Source: DASVHS01 sp038244815
GTDB taxonomy: Bacteria > Acidobacteriota > Thermoanaerobaculia > Gp7-AA8
Direction: 5' to 3'
Length of the DNA stretch: 64,000 nt
Assembly: GCA_038244815.1 (NCBI GenBank)
Contig: JBBRTB010000008.1
Location: forward strand, 99,848-163,847
The position numbers and the translations under genes were made by a program. Position 1 is the first letter of the stretch; each line of letters starts with the position of its first letter. Below are positions 37,601 through 45,578 of this stretch, piece by piece. Under the pieces are notes generated by a model that worked only from the letters and a program-made list of their open reading frames with translations, did no database searches and was not told where the DNA came from.

Positions 37601-37822
37601 GAAGCGGCCATCCTGCGGCTGCGGCCGATCATGATGACCGCGCTCGTGGCCGCGCTGGGACTGCTGCCGGCGGCGCTGTCGACCGGCATCGGCTCGGACA
37701 CGCAGAAGCCGTTCGCTCTCGTGATCGTGGGTGGATTGTTCTCGCGCCTGTTGCTCAGCGTGTTTCTGATGCCGGTCCTCTACGCCATCGTGGCCCGGCC
37801 CCAGGACAAGCTGCAGGTCTGA
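34673..37822 (+). CDS. CzcA/CusA-type heavy-metal efflux RND transporter
   Basis: The 1,049-residue inner-membrane pump has 12 predicted membrane segments and two large periplasmic loops. The TM4 block AIDFGILVDGSVVMVENIFRR contains the Asp-Asp-Glu relay typical of heavy-metal (HME) RND pumps and separates it from drug-efflux pumps. PVDAYPDLSPPQVEIVTQW is the family N-terminal block. The ion (Cu/Ag against Co/Zn/Cd/Ni) cannot be fixed from these motifs. No regulator gene is adjacent. Confidence 0.94.
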   Translation: MTTPPEESANGLSAAEPEEQRSFINHIVAGSLRQQFLVIFFSILLVFGGANSFRRLPVDAYPDLSPPQVEIVTQWEGHAAEEVERLITVPIEVEMNGVPNMTVLRSISLYGLSDVKLTFTHSTDSYFARQQAFERMGDISLPDGVTPSISPLFSPSGLIYRYVLDSPDRSPTELKTLEDWVIERQYKSVPGVADDSGLGGPTMQYQVLLDPAKVAAIGLSIPQIVDALSANNSNAGGGFYTQGGQFYYVRGLGRLTTPEDIGNVVAAVHDGTPVLIKDIGQVVIGTAPRLGQFGFNDRDEAVEGVILMRKGEQAQVVLDRLEKKTKELNTSVLPADVKIHPFYDRRELIALTTRTVEDNLLRGMLLVVVILIFFLYDFRSGLIVAATIPLSLLIAFMCLDLKHVPANLLSIGAIDFGILVDGSVVMVENIFRRLALNTESEHPQTVPKVIVQAAAEVDRPIFYAVAVIVAGFLPIYALSGPSGQLFTPMADTTIFALIGALVLALTLVPVLCSWALRKGVRERRNPIFEKTRNAYTRGLDFCLARPWATTIVSIVIFALSLLLIPGIGAEFMPHLDEGSLWVRATMPSTISFDEASRISPQIRAILRSFPEVTVVANELGRPDDGTDPTGFFNNEFFVGLEPYSEWNGEYRKKEQLIEAISQKLSAFPGIVFNFTQPAEDAVDEAETGLKSALAVKIFGSDLRVLEDRANAIKKVLEKVRGIGEISVIKQLGQPSLAINIDREKIARYGLNVADINGLIEAAVGGAAATQVVQGERLFDLVVRLQPQFRETPEAIGNILVATPGGQQVPLKELAKIEVVNGASFIYREDNSRYIGVQYSITGRDLASAVQDAQAQVAKSVVLPAGYRAVWGGEYEEYTASRKQLQIIVPITILLIFMLLFMLYSNFKFPMITVLAVLLSSPIGGLLALRLTGTPFSVSSGIGFIALFGVSVQTAVIYISYANELRRDGMGIAAATREAAILRLRPIMMTALVAALGLLPAALSTGIGSDTQKPFALVIVGGLFSRLLLSVFLMPVLYAIVARPQDKLQV

Positions 37823-37829
37823 GCGCCTT

Positions 37830-38843
37830 CTACGGGGCGAGCTCGATCACCTCGAACGAGCCCGGCTCGATGGGAGGGCGGGGGCGCGGGTGCTCGGCCG
37901 TCGGCTCCGGCGCCGTGCCGAACTTCGCGGTCGGCGTGTAGAGGCGACGGGTGGTGGTATCGATGGCGATCGTGCGTGCGCCGCGCGCGGTCGCGACCGT
38001 GCCGGCCACCTCGAACTTGTCCGGCGTGACCTCGCGCACGATCGTGAGAGTCCCATCGGCGCCGTTCGAGCTGAAGACAAGACTGTTCTTCGGGTCGAAC
38101 GCCGCACCGTCGGGGCCCGATCCGATGGCCACGGTCGTGACCACGCGGCCCGCCTTGGCATCGCTCACGGCCATCAGATTGTTTTCGCACACGCTGAAGA
38201 GACGTTCGTTCTTCGCGTCAAAGGCCAGCCCGCTCGGCGAGTCACACGGCGACAGGGACCAGCGCCGCACAACCTTCGCATTCTTCGCGTCGATCTCAGC
38301 CATCTCACTCGTGTCTTCGATGTTCACGAAGACGGTTCCATCGCCCCGCGATACCGCGAATTCCGGCTTCCCTTCCAGCGGCAGCGTGGCCACGACCTCG
38401 CCGCTTCGGGCGTCGAATACGGTGGCGTTCTTTCCTCGGCCGTTGAACGTGAACACCCTCCGGGACGGACGGTCGTAGAGGATCAGGTCGGGGTTGTCGC
38501 CGGTCGCCTTCCACTCCGCCAGCTTCTTCAGCGTCGACAGCTCGAACACCGTCACCATTCCCGACCGCCCGTTGGAGATATATCCGCGGCCGAGGTCCTG
38601 AGCGATGGCGATGCCGTGAACGCCTTCCAGCTTGTCGATGACACCCACCTGCTTCCCGCTGATCAGATTGACGACATCGACTTCCGTCGAGTGAGAGACA
38701 AACAGACGGTGCAGCGTTTCGTCGACAGCCAGGCAGTCCCAACCGCCTTCGCCACCGATGGCGATGTGCCTGGTGACGTGATACCCGGCGGCGAACGCGG
38801 GAAGAGCAACCACGAGAGCCAGGGCGGCGAGCGTCGATTTCAT
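37830..38843 (-). CDS. Secreted YVTN/YncE-like beta-propeller protein
   Basis: The 337-residue protein has a signal peptide (MKSTLAALALVVALPAFAAG). Repeated blades include HRLFVSHSTEVDVVNLISG, VFELSTLKKLAEW, VFTFNGRGKNATVFDARSG and GLAFDAKNERLFSVCENN, as in YncE-type seven-bladed propellers. No catalytic residues are evident. The C-terminus is Pro/Arg-rich before a final strand. Probably periplasmic, with binding or scaffolding function. Convergent with the RND pump gene (7-bp gap). Confidence 0.85.
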   Translation of the reverse strand: MKSTLAALALVVALPAFAAGYHVTRHIAIGGEGGWDCLAVDETLHRLFVSHSTEVDVVNLISGKQVGVIDKLEGVHGIAIAQDLGRGYISNGRSGMVTVFELSTLKKLAEWKATGDNPDLILYDRPSRRVFTFNGRGKNATVFDARSGEVVATLPLEGKPEFAVSRGDGTVFVNIEDTSEMAEIDAKNAKVVRRWSLSPCDSPSGLAFDAKNERLFSVCENNLMAVSDAKAGRVVTTVAIGSGPDGAAFDPKNSLVFSSNGADGTLTIVREVTPDKFEVAGTVATARGARTIAIDTTTRRLYTPTAKFGTAPEPTAEHPRPRPPIEPGSFEVIELAP

Positions 38844-38915
38844 GCGCGTACGCTACTCCGCCGGAGTGTTCCGCGCAATGGCACACACCGGCATTCAATC
38901 CGTGAAGCGAGAACG

Positions 38916-38943
38916 CCTTAGTGGTTTACACGAGTCACTAAGG
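38916..38943. promoter_or_regulatory. Perfect 8-bp inverted repeat, operator-like
   Basis: CCTTAGTG, 12 bp, CACTAAGG lies in the 141-bp region between the divergent propeller gene (start 38843) and the small receiver-like gene (start 38985). Spacing and symmetry fit a dimeric regulator site. No cognate regulator is adjacent. Confidence 0.6.
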
Positions 38944-38984
38944 AACCAGCATTTACGTTTCTTCTCTACACTGCCGTTCAACAC

Positions 38985-39260
38985 GTGGGACAGCACCTAT
39001 TGGTTGTGAGCAGCGACGCGACGTTCGCCAGCGTTCTGGAACGTGAGCTGGGAAAGGACTTCGAGATACACGCGGCCGCGACCACCGTGGCTGCCTCCGT
39101 TCTTCTCGACTCGTACACCTACTCGTGCGTCGTCGTCGATGGAACAGTGCCGGACCTGCCGATCGACAAGCTCACCGTTCCCGTCGTCGTGGCTGAGCCC
39201 GAGGGGATCACGGTCGATTCGATTCGCGTGATCGTCGAGAAGGTCCGCCGGATCGTCTGA
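38985..39260 (+). CDS. Short receiver-like (response-regulator-derived) protein
   Basis: The 91-residue protein has a GTG start at 38985. LLVVSSDATFASVLERELG and SCVVVDGTVPDLPIDKLTVPVVV resemble the first three strands of a CheY-like receiver, with an Asp at the usual phosphorylation strand end (VVVDG). It is about 30 residues shorter than a full receiver; the acidic pair after strand 1 is reduced to SD, and the Thr/Lys switch strands are not evident. It may be a degenerate or minimal receiver. No kinase is adjacent. Confidence 0.55.
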   Translation: MGQHLLVVSSDATFASVLERELGKDFEIHAAATTVAASVLLDSYTYSCVVVDGTVPDLPIDKLTVPVVVAEPEGITVDSIRVIVEKVRRIV

Positions 39261-39530
39261 TCAGCGCGACAGCATCGTCCAGATGCCGATGGCCACGAAC
39301 CCGGCGCCGGCGATCAATTTCAGCGTCCGCGGCGCGATCACGCGCTCGATCTGGGCCCCCACCAGCACGCCGATCGCCGCCGCGGCGGTCAGCGCCAGCG
39401 CCGAGCCTGCGAAGATGACCCACCTGCCGCCTTTGGCCTCGGCCGCGAACAGCATGGTCGCTAACTGAGTCTTGTCGCCGATCTCCGCCACGAACACAGT
39501 GAGAAAGACGGTCATGAATATTTTCCACAT
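39261..39530 (-). CDS. Half-size GDT1/TMEM165 (UPF0016) family cation transporter subunit
   Basis: The 89-residue protein has three hydrophobic segments and one family motif, VFVAEIGDKTQLATML (E-x-G-D-K-T). Most GDT1 proteins contain two such halves and move Mn2+ or Ca2+, so this one should work as a homo-oligomer. Its ATG overlaps the MgtE stop (TGATG), making a divalent-cation pair under one transcript. Confidence 0.85.
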   Translation of the reverse strand: MWKIFMTVFLTVFVAEIGDKTQLATMLFAAEAKGGRWVIFAGSALALTAAAAIGVLVGAQIERVIAPRTLKLIAGAGFVAIGIWTMLSR

Positions 39531-40939
39531 CAGAGCAGGGTCCCGTGCAGGATCAGCGCCGCAATCGTGAAATAGATCACCAGGCCCGTGACGTCGACGA
39601 GCGTGGCCACGAACGGCGCGGAGCTCGTGGCCGGATCGAATCCCAGTTTACGGAGCAGGAACGGCAGCATGCTGCCGGACGTCGACCCGAAGGCCACGAC
39701 GCCGATCAGGCTCGCCCATACCGTGATGGCCACCAGCATGTAGTGCGGACCGTAATTGGTGATGTGCAGGTGCTGCCACAGGGTGATGCGCAGGAAACCG
39801 ATGGAGCCCAGCATCGTGCCCAGAGCCAGCCCGGAGAGGATCTCACGGCGGAACACGTGGAACCAGTCGCGCAGCGTCAGATCGCGCACGGCCAGGCCGC
39901 GGATGATGAGCGAGGTGGCCTGCGATCCGGAATTGCCGCCGCTGCTGATGATGAGCGGCACGAACAGAGCGAGGACGACCGCGCGGGCGATCTCGGCCTC
40001 GAAGTACGACATCGCCGTGGCCGTCAGCATCTCGCCCAGAAACAGCGCGGAGAGCCAGCCACCGCGCTTGCGCACCATCGACCAGAACCCCACCTGCAGA
40101 TACGGCGCGTCGAGCGCTTCCGAGCCGCCCAGCTTCTGCATATCGATCGTGCTCTCACGCTCGGCGATGTCGAGCACGTCGTCGACGGTGATGATGCCCA
40201 GCATCTTGTAGTCGTCGTCCACGACCGGAAGGGCCACGCGATCGTACTTCTCGAACATGCGCAGCACTTCCTCGCGGTCGGCCATCGCCGGAATGGCCAC
40301 GAGCTCCGGATCGGCGATCTCGGTCACGAGCGTCGACGGATCGGCCAGCACCAGTGAGCCGAGGCGAAGGTCCTCGAGAAGCCTCCCCTCGGCATCGATG
40401 ATGTAAACGACGTGCAGCGTCTCCGCGTTCCTGGCCGTCCTGCGCACGTGCTCGAGCGCTTCGGCCGCGGTCATGTCCGGCCGGATCGACGCGTAGTGCG
40501 GGGTCATGTAACGTCCGGCCTTCTTCGGCGGATAGCCGAGGAGGGTTCGGGCGCTCTTCAGTTCGCCCGGCGTGAGCCGCGTCAGCAGCTGCCGCGTCAC
40601 GTCCGCCGGCAGGGCTTCGAACAGACGGGTGCGGTCGTCGTCGGAGAGATTGTTAATGATCTCCTCGACCTCGGGCCCGGACAGCGAGGCCAGCAACTCC
40701 TCCTGATATTCGTGAGGCAGATACGCAAACACATTCGTGGCCAGCTCGCGCGGCAGCACGCGGAAAACGATGCCTTCATGCTTCGGTGGAAGAGCGATGA
40801 CGATGTCGGCGATGTCGGAAGGATGGAGATCGCAAAGCGCGTCGCGCAGCATCGGCCAGTCCCTGGTCATTAAAGCCTGGGCAATCGCCGCGGAGCGCTC
40901 CAGAAGAAGGGAAGAATCGTCAGACTGAAGCTCAGCCAT
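39530..40939 (-). CDS. mgtE: MgtE-family magnesium transporter
   Basis: The 469-residue protein has an N-terminal helical domain (LHPSDIADIVIALPPKHEGIVFRVLPRE in part), a CBS pair (RTARNAETLHVVYIIDAEGRL and KYDRVALPVVDDDYKMLGIITVDDVLD in part), the connecting helix and five membrane segments with SGGNSGSQATSLIIRGLA, the hallmark of the pore region. The CBS domains sense intracellular Mg2+ and close the channel, from family knowledge. Ends with the LHGTLL tail, coupled to the GDT1-like gene. Confidence 0.95.
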   Translation of the reverse strand: MAELQSDDSSLLLERSAAIAQALMTRDWPMLRDALCDLHPSDIADIVIALPPKHEGIVFRVLPRELATNVFAYLPHEYQEELLASLSGPEVEEIINNLSDDDRTRLFEALPADVTRQLLTRLTPGELKSARTLLGYPPKKAGRYMTPHYASIRPDMTAAEALEHVRRTARNAETLHVVYIIDAEGRLLEDLRLGSLVLADPSTLVTEIADPELVAIPAMADREEVLRMFEKYDRVALPVVDDDYKMLGIITVDDVLDIAERESTIDMQKLGGSEALDAPYLQVGFWSMVRKRGGWLSALFLGEMLTATAMSYFEAEIARAVVLALFVPLIISSGGNSGSQATSLIIRGLAVRDLTLRDWFHVFRREILSGLALGTMLGSIGFLRITLWQHLHITNYGPHYMLVAITVWASLIGVVAFGSTSGSMLPFLLRKLGFDPATSSAPFVATLVDVTGLVIYFTIAALILHGTLL

Positions 40940-41002
40940 GCGGCGATGGTAAGGCAGAACGCGGCCGGTCTTGGCACACTCTCTGCCTAGCTCATCGGGT
41001 AG

Positions 41003-41725
41003 ATGTCCGACAGACGGCGAGATAAACGTTCCGACTCGCCGGACCGCCGGTCGTTTCCCAGACCGCCGCTCTGGCTCAACCTTCTTCTACTGATCATCGC
41101 ACTGGCGACATTCGCCTTCGCCCGATACCAGCGCGAGCAGATCAAGCATCAGACCGATGTGCTCTTCAAACCGACCCCGGCGAACCCAACCGAGCTCAAT
41201 CGCATCCGCGAGGAGCTGTCGGACCTCGATCTCAATCGCGAGCAGCTCTCCAAAGAACTGGACAGCCGCATGCAGTACATGCAGAGCCTCAAAGGTGAGG
41301 AGTTCTATCTCGCGGTCGACACGAAGCGCCACAAGATGGAGCTCCGGTTCGGCAAATCGGTGGTGCGCGACTGCGACATCCAGATCGGCGAAGCGAAGAC
41401 GATCAAGTGGAAAGGAAACACCTGGACATTCGTTCCGGTAAAAGGCGCGTTCAGCGTCACCGGCAAAGAAACCGATTACAACTGGCAGGTGCCGGAGTGG
41501 TTGTACGCGATGAAGGGAGAAGACCCTCCTGCGACGAGGCCGGCGATTCCCGACGGTCTCGGCAAGTACGTGATCTTCCTTCCCGACAACTACGTCATTC
41601 AGTCTCCCCCGTCGGCGGACAGTCCGCTCCAGGGACCGAAGCCGGGATCCATCATGGCCCCGGAAGCCGACCTGGAGGCCATCTGGCCGCGGGTCACGAA
41701 AAATACACGCGTCTACATTTTCTGA
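41003..41725 (+). CDS. Membrane-anchored L,D-transpeptidase-related protein lacking the catalytic site
   Basis: The 240-residue protein has a basic N-terminus, one membrane segment (LWLNLLLLIIALATFAFA), a short coiled coil (EELSDLDLNREQLSKELD) and a beta domain. That domain begins YLAVDTKRHKMELRFGKSVVRDCDIQIG, in the style of YkuD domains (here given in full over positions 41309–41392). No HGx…SHGC motif exists, so it cannot be a transpeptidase. It shares its layout with the next gene 16 bp downstream and is probably its partner or paralogue. Confidence 0.65.
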   Translation: MSDRRRDKRSDSPDRRSFPRPPLWLNLLLLIIALATFAFARYQREQIKHQTDVLFKPTPANPTELNRIREELSDLDLNREQLSKELDSRMQYMQSLKGEEFYLAVDTKRHKMELRFGKSVVRDCDIQIGEAKTIKWKGNTWTFVPVKGAFSVTGKETDYNWQVPEWLYAMKGEDPPATRPAIPDGLGKYVIFLPDNYVIQSPPSADSPLQGPKPGSIMAPEADLEAIWPRVTKNTRVYIF

Positions 41726-41741
41726 ACGGGACAAACACGAC

Positions 41742-42665
41742 ATGCCACGGTGGGTAGGACTCCTCGGAAGCTGGGCTCTCTTCGTACTCGGAATCGGACT
41801 GGCGTCGTTCGCGATCGCCGGTGAATACATCAACACGCGAGACACCAAACGCCTGGAACGGGTGGCCATGATCGATCAGATGATCGCTGAAAAGCACGGC
41901 GACAAGGCCGGACAGCTGCGCGACACGGAGCAGAAGAAGACCGCCGAGCTGAGCCAGTTGCAGGGCAAGGTCGCCGATGTGGCGAAGCAGACCGACGATC
42001 TCCCCGACACGGGACAGACCATCGTCGTCTCCACCGAGGAGCACAAGATCTATGTCCGCAATCATGGAGAGAAGATCTTCGAGGCAGGTTGCGCGACCGG
42101 AAAAGGAACGACTCTGGCCGTCGATGGCCGCACCATCGTATTCGACACGCCCATCGGCAAGTTTCACGTCAGGTCGATGGACAAGGATCCGCTCTGGGTT
42201 CCTCCCGACTGGCACTACGTGGAGATGGCCCGCAAGGAAGGGATGCGCGTCGTCCGCCTCAACCCCGGCTCATCGATCGATGCTTCCACCGGCGATCCCG
42301 CAAAGAAACGCGATGAGGGTGTCTGGAGCTGGTTCGGTGGCAAGGACAGCGGGCCGGTGCTCAAGGTCAAAGGGAACACCGTGGTCAAGGACTACGGGGA
42401 TCACGTGGAAGAGCTGCCGCCCGGCAAGGTCATCGTCGCCGGCGGCGCGGTCGTGATTCCCCCCGTGGGCACACCGCAGCGACAGTTCAAGAACGTCCTG
42501 GGACACTTCCGGCTCGAGCTCGGCGACGGCTACGGCATTCACGGCACCGATGAGCCGGACTCGATCGGGCGATCGGTCTCGCACGGATGCGTGCGCATGG
42601 GTGATGCAGACATCGAGAAGCTTTACTCGATCTCGCACGTGGGCGACGAAGTGATCATCTATTGA
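41742..42665 (+). CDS. L,D-transpeptidase (YkuD domain), membrane-anchored
   Basis: The 307-residue protein has an N-terminal membrane segment (ALFVLGIGLASFAIAG), a coiled coil (residues ~35–80, Lys/Gln/Glu-rich) and a YkuD catalytic domain. TIVVSTEEHKIYVRNHGEK starts the domain, and the active site is YGIHGTDEPDSIGRSVSHG followed by CVRM (catalytic Cys in SHGCVRM). Such enzymes make 3-3 peptidoglycan crosslinks or attach lipoproteins. An insert of ~60 residues (42290–42450, Lys/Gly-rich) interrupts the domain. Pairs with the inactive relative upstream. Confidence 0.9.
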   Translation: MPRWVGLLGSWALFVLGIGLASFAIAGEYINTRDTKRLERVAMIDQMIAEKHGDKAGQLRDTEQKKTAELSQLQGKVADVAKQTDDLPDTGQTIVVSTEEHKIYVRNHGEKIFEAGCATGKGTTLAVDGRTIVFDTPIGKFHVRSMDKDPLWVPPDWHYVEMARKEGMRVVRLNPGSSIDASTGDPAKKRDEGVWSWFGGKDSGPVLKVKGNTVVKDYGDHVEELPPGKVIVAGGAVVIPPVGTPQRQFKNVLGHFRLELGDGYGIHGTDEPDSIGRSVSHGCVRMGDADIEKLYSISHVGDEVIIY

Positions 42666-42702
42666 GGAGAGGGATTCCGGAGAGGGCCGCAGCTTCCCAT
42701 TG

Positions 42703-42730
42703 CCAATCTCCGATCTCTCATCTCTAATCT
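42703..42730. repeat. CYRATCT heptamer array
   Basis: Units CCAATCT, CCGATCT, CTCATCT and CTAATCT sit between the L,D-transpeptidase stop and the next start codon at 42737, so they form the immediate leader of that gene in place of a normal ribosome site. Confidence 0.85.
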
Positions 42731-42736
42731 CCCGGC

Positions 42737-43342
42737 ATGCATCCCTGGCGCGACCGGCTCGCGCGTTGGTTCACGCCGCTGGCGCGCCGCTCTCCGCTGT
42801 CGCCGAACGCCATCACCATTCTGGCGCTCCTGCTGAATCTCGCCGCGGCAGCCCTGCTCTACCGGCGATACTTCGCTCTGGCCATCGCCTTCATCGCCGT
42901 CGGTGGCCTGCTCGACGCCTTCGACGGCATCGTGGCGCGCGTGCAGGAGAAGTCGACACGGTTCGGTGATTTTCTCGATCATGTGGCCGACCGCGTGAGC
43001 GACGGCGCCGTCGCGGCGGGCTGGATGCTCGGCAGCGGCGTGCGCGAGGAACTGACGGTCGCGGCCCTCATGCTGATCATGCTCAACGGCTACATCGGCA
43101 CGCAGATCGAGGCCACGTTCAGCGAACGGAGCTACGAGGGTGTGGGCCGGGGCGAGTTCGTTCTGGCGCTGATCGTGTTTCCCGTGGTGTCGTCCATCCT
43201 GACGACGAACGGCTGGATGACGATGCGCTGGGCGCGGCTGACGATTCCGGAGTGGCTCACGATCGTTCTCGTCGTTTTTGCCATCCTCACCATCGGACAG
43301 CGGATCGCCCGCGCGGTGCGGCTGGAGCGAACGCGCCGATGA
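42737..43342 (+). CDS. CDP-alcohol phosphatidyltransferase family protein
   Basis: The 201-residue integral membrane enzyme has the complete family motif LLDAFDGIVARVQEKSTRFG followed by DFLDHVAD, i.e. D-x2-D-G-x2-A-R-x8-G-x3-D-x3-D. It transfers a phosphatidyl group from CDP-diacylglycerol to an alcohol such as glycerol-3-phosphate, inositol or a related headgroup; which one is not clear. Several hydrophobic helices. The stop overlaps galT (ATGA). Confidence 0.9.
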   Translation: MHPWRDRLARWFTPLARRSPLSPNAITILALLLNLAAAALLYRRYFALAIAFIAVGGLLDAFDGIVARVQEKSTRFGDFLDHVADRVSDGAVAAGWMLGSGVREELTVAALMLIMLNGYIGTQIEATFSERSYEGVGRGEFVLALIVFPVVSSILTTNGWMTMRWARLTIPEWLTIVLVVFAILTIGQRIARAVRLERTRR

Positions 43343-44130
43343 CGTTGCGCCGTCATCCCATCAGCGGAGAACCGATCCTCTACGCACCTGGCCGCGCACG
43401 GCGGCCGAATGCGTTCGGGCGCGAAGAAACCTCCGTCTGTCCGTTCTGTCCCGGCAACGAATCGCAGACACCGCCGGAGCTCGCGCGCATCGGCGACCCC
43501 TGGCGCGTCCGGGTCTTTCCGAACAAGTATCCGGCCATCGAAGGCCACGAGGTGATTGTCGACTCCAGCCGCCACGATGCCGCGTTCGACACGATCGGGA
43601 ACGCCGCCGAAGTGGCGGGGATGTACATCGCCCGCTATCGTGCTCACTCCGGCGCATCGTTCATCGCCGTCTTCCAGAACTTCGGCGAGCGGGCCGGCGC
43701 GTCGATCGACCACATCCACTCGCAGGTGATGCCGCTGCCGTTCATCCCGCCGCGCATCGAGCGGCAACTGGCCGGATTCGGCGCGCGCGACTGTCCGCTG
43801 TGCGGCAACGTCGGAACCGTCCTCGACGAGAATGCCGCCTTCCTGCGCCTCTCCCCCGGCGGCTCGCAGCAACCGTTCGAGCAGTGGATCGTCCCGAAGC
43901 GGCATGAGGCGGACTTCACCACGCTCAGCGGGAAGGAGGTTGCCCTGCTTGCCGCGATCCTGCAGACCGCTGTCGGCGCGGCGCGACGCCGCGCGCCGGC
44001 CTATAACATCCTGTTCATGAACTTCCCACGCGGCAGCGGCGCGCACTTCTACGTCGACGTGTTCCCGCGGATGACGGCGGTGGCCGGATTCGAGCTGGGC
44101 ACGGGAACGTTCATCGATATCATCGAATAG
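43339..44130 (+). CDS. galT: Galactose-1-phosphate uridylyltransferase-like HIT-superfamily enzyme
   Basis: The 263-residue protein starts at ATG 43339, overlapping the previous stop. It has zinc Cys pair CPFC (34/37), FPNKYPAIEGHEV, the active-site SIDHIHSQVMPLP (H125, H127, Q129) and a second zinc-type CPLC. This is the GalT/ADP-glucose phosphorylase branch of HIT proteins. It is shorter than E. coli GalT (~350), so the acceptor may be a nucleotide-sugar other than UDP-galactose. Coupled with phospholipid synthesis and rhomboid genes. Confidence 0.82.
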   Translation: MTLRRHPISGEPILYAPGRARRPNAFGREETSVCPFCPGNESQTPPELARIGDPWRVRVFPNKYPAIEGHEVIVDSSRHDAAFDTIGNAAEVAGMYIARYRAHSGASFIAVFQNFGERAGASIDHIHSQVMPLPFIPPRIERQLAGFGARDCPLCGNVGTVLDENAAFLRLSPGGSQQPFEQWIVPKRHEADFTTLSGKEVALLAAILQTAVGAARRRAPAYNILFMNFPRGSGAHFYVDVFPRMTAVAGFELGTGTFIDIIE

Positions 44131-44133
44131 CCC

Positions 44134-44832
44134 ATGCTCCCGCTCAGCGATCACAATCCGCGGCGCACCGTTCCCGTGGTGACCATGCTGATCATCATCG
44201 TGAACGTCATCGTGTTCCTGTGGGAGCTGCAATTCGGACCGTACCTGCAGCAGGTCATCATGCACGTGGCCTTCATCCCGGCGCGTCTCTGGCTGGCGGG
44301 CGATCTCCTCCTGAGCATCGAGACGATCTTCATCTCCATGTTCCTGCACGGCGGTTTTTTGCACATCGGCGCGAACATGCTGTATCTCTGGATCTTCGGC
44401 GATAACATCGAGGATCGTCTAGGCCACGTACGCTATGCAGTCTTCTATTTCCTTTGTGGAACGATCGCGGCCCTGACGCACGCGTTCGCCAATCCAGGCT
44501 CGACCCTCCCCGCCATCGGCGCGTCAGGGGCCATCGCCGGGGTCCTGGGCGCCTATGTGATTCTCTTCCCGCGGGCGAAGGTAACGACGCTGATTCCGGT
44601 GTTCATCCTGGTCTTCATCCGCGACGTCCCGGCGGTTCTGATCCTGGGATTCTGGTTCGTGCTGCAACTGTTCAGCGGCGTCGGGTCGCTGGGCATCCGT
44701 GATGCCGCGAGCTCGGGCGGCGTGGCCTACTTCGCGCACATCGGCGGCTTCGTTGCCGGGATCGTACTGATCGTCCTGATGGGCGGAACGCGAAAGCGGC
44801 CAGTCGCGGGAGACTACGACGTCTGGCGCTGA
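44134..44832 (+). CDS. Rhomboid-family intramembrane serine protease
   Basis: The 232-residue protein has six hydrophobic helices. The dyad is Ser131 in PAIGASGAIAGVLGAY and His in AYFAHIGGFVAG. The HGGFLHIGANMLYLWIFGD block before it provides the oxyanion His/Asn. It cuts substrates within the membrane. The last 19 bp overlap, tail to tail, the convergent bactofilin-like gene. Confidence 0.93.
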   Translation: MLPLSDHNPRRTVPVVTMLIIIVNVIVFLWELQFGPYLQQVIMHVAFIPARLWLAGDLLLSIETIFISMFLHGGFLHIGANMLYLWIFGDNIEDRLGHVRYAVFYFLCGTIAALTHAFANPGSTLPAIGASGAIAGVLGAYVILFPRAKVTTLIPVFILVFIRDVPAVLILGFWFVLQLFSGVGSLGIRDAASSGGVAYFAHIGGFVAGIVLIVLMGGTRKRPVAGDYDVWR

Positions 44833-45578
44833 GCGCCGCTGAAATAGCGCTCCAGGTGGTCGTAGGCCTTGCGCATGGCGTCCGACGGCGACTTCAACTC
44901 CCGGAACGCGTCGCGGTACACCGAGGAGATGCGCGGCAGGTTGCGCTCACGCAGACCGTAGAGCACCTCGCGCACCGCTTCGGCATCGGCCGGAGCGAGA
45001 TCGGGACGGACCACTTCGCGCTCCAGGATCGTCTGGGCGGCGCGCAGATGATCGGGATCGGCGGTCGGATTGGTGCGGGCATCGGCGGAGTTCGTGATCT
45101 GCGACGGACGAGACGGCTCGGCCAGCGGTGCGTGCGAGGCCATGTCCACGGCGCCGGGCAACTCGCGGAGCTGGGTGGTGAACTTGCCCATCATCAGGTA
45201 CAGCTCTTTCTCGTTGGCGAAGTTGCCGACGAGACGGGCGGTCCTGGAGAGATCGAGGCTCTCGGACTCCTGGACCATGATGAAGGCCTTGGCCCGATCC
45301 TCGAGACTGATTCGCTTGGCGTGGACTTTCCAGGCCGTCAGCGTGCCCTGGATGAAGCAGGCCTGGCCGGCCCGGACGCTTACCGCTTCGACGGAGACGT
45401 TCTCCTCGATGCGGATCGACCCGTTCGTCGACTCGATCTCGGAGTAGTTTCCCGAGTTCTGGATGACCAGATTGCCGGGCGTCTTGATCGAGAGCTGTCC
45501 CTGTTGATTGAGTTTGATCTCCGTACCACGGGGAATGATCATCGTGGGAAAGTTCGACTGGTCTGCGGCTGCGCTCAT
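44814..45578 (-). CDS. Bactofilin-like polymer-forming protein with helical C-terminus
   Basis: The 254-residue protein starts at ATG 45578 after GGAGAGGG. Residues ~15–110 form short repeated strands (GQLSIKTPGNLVIQNSG, STNGSIRIEENVSVEAVSVR, QGTLTAWKVHAKRISLEDRAK in part), in the manner of a small beta-helix like bactofilins. The rest is Asp/Pro-rich and then helical (LRERNLPRISSVYRDAF). Bactofilins are membrane-associated scaffolds that often sit beside an M23 endopeptidase, as here: the ATG overlaps the M23 stop (TGATG). The call rests on the repeat pattern and context, so it is moderate. Confidence 0.6.
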   Translation of the reverse strand: MSAAADQSNFPTMIIPRGTEIKLNQQGQLSIKTPGNLVIQNSGNYSEIESTNGSIRIEENVSVEAVSVRAGQACFIQGTLTAWKVHAKRISLEDRAKAFIMVQESESLDLSRTARLVGNFANEKELYLMMGKFTTQLRELPGAVDMASHAPLAEPSRPSQITNSADARTNPTADPDHLRAAQTILEREVVRPDLAPADAEAVREVLYGLRERNLPRISSVYRDAFRELKSPSDAMRKAYDHLERYFSGAQRQTS

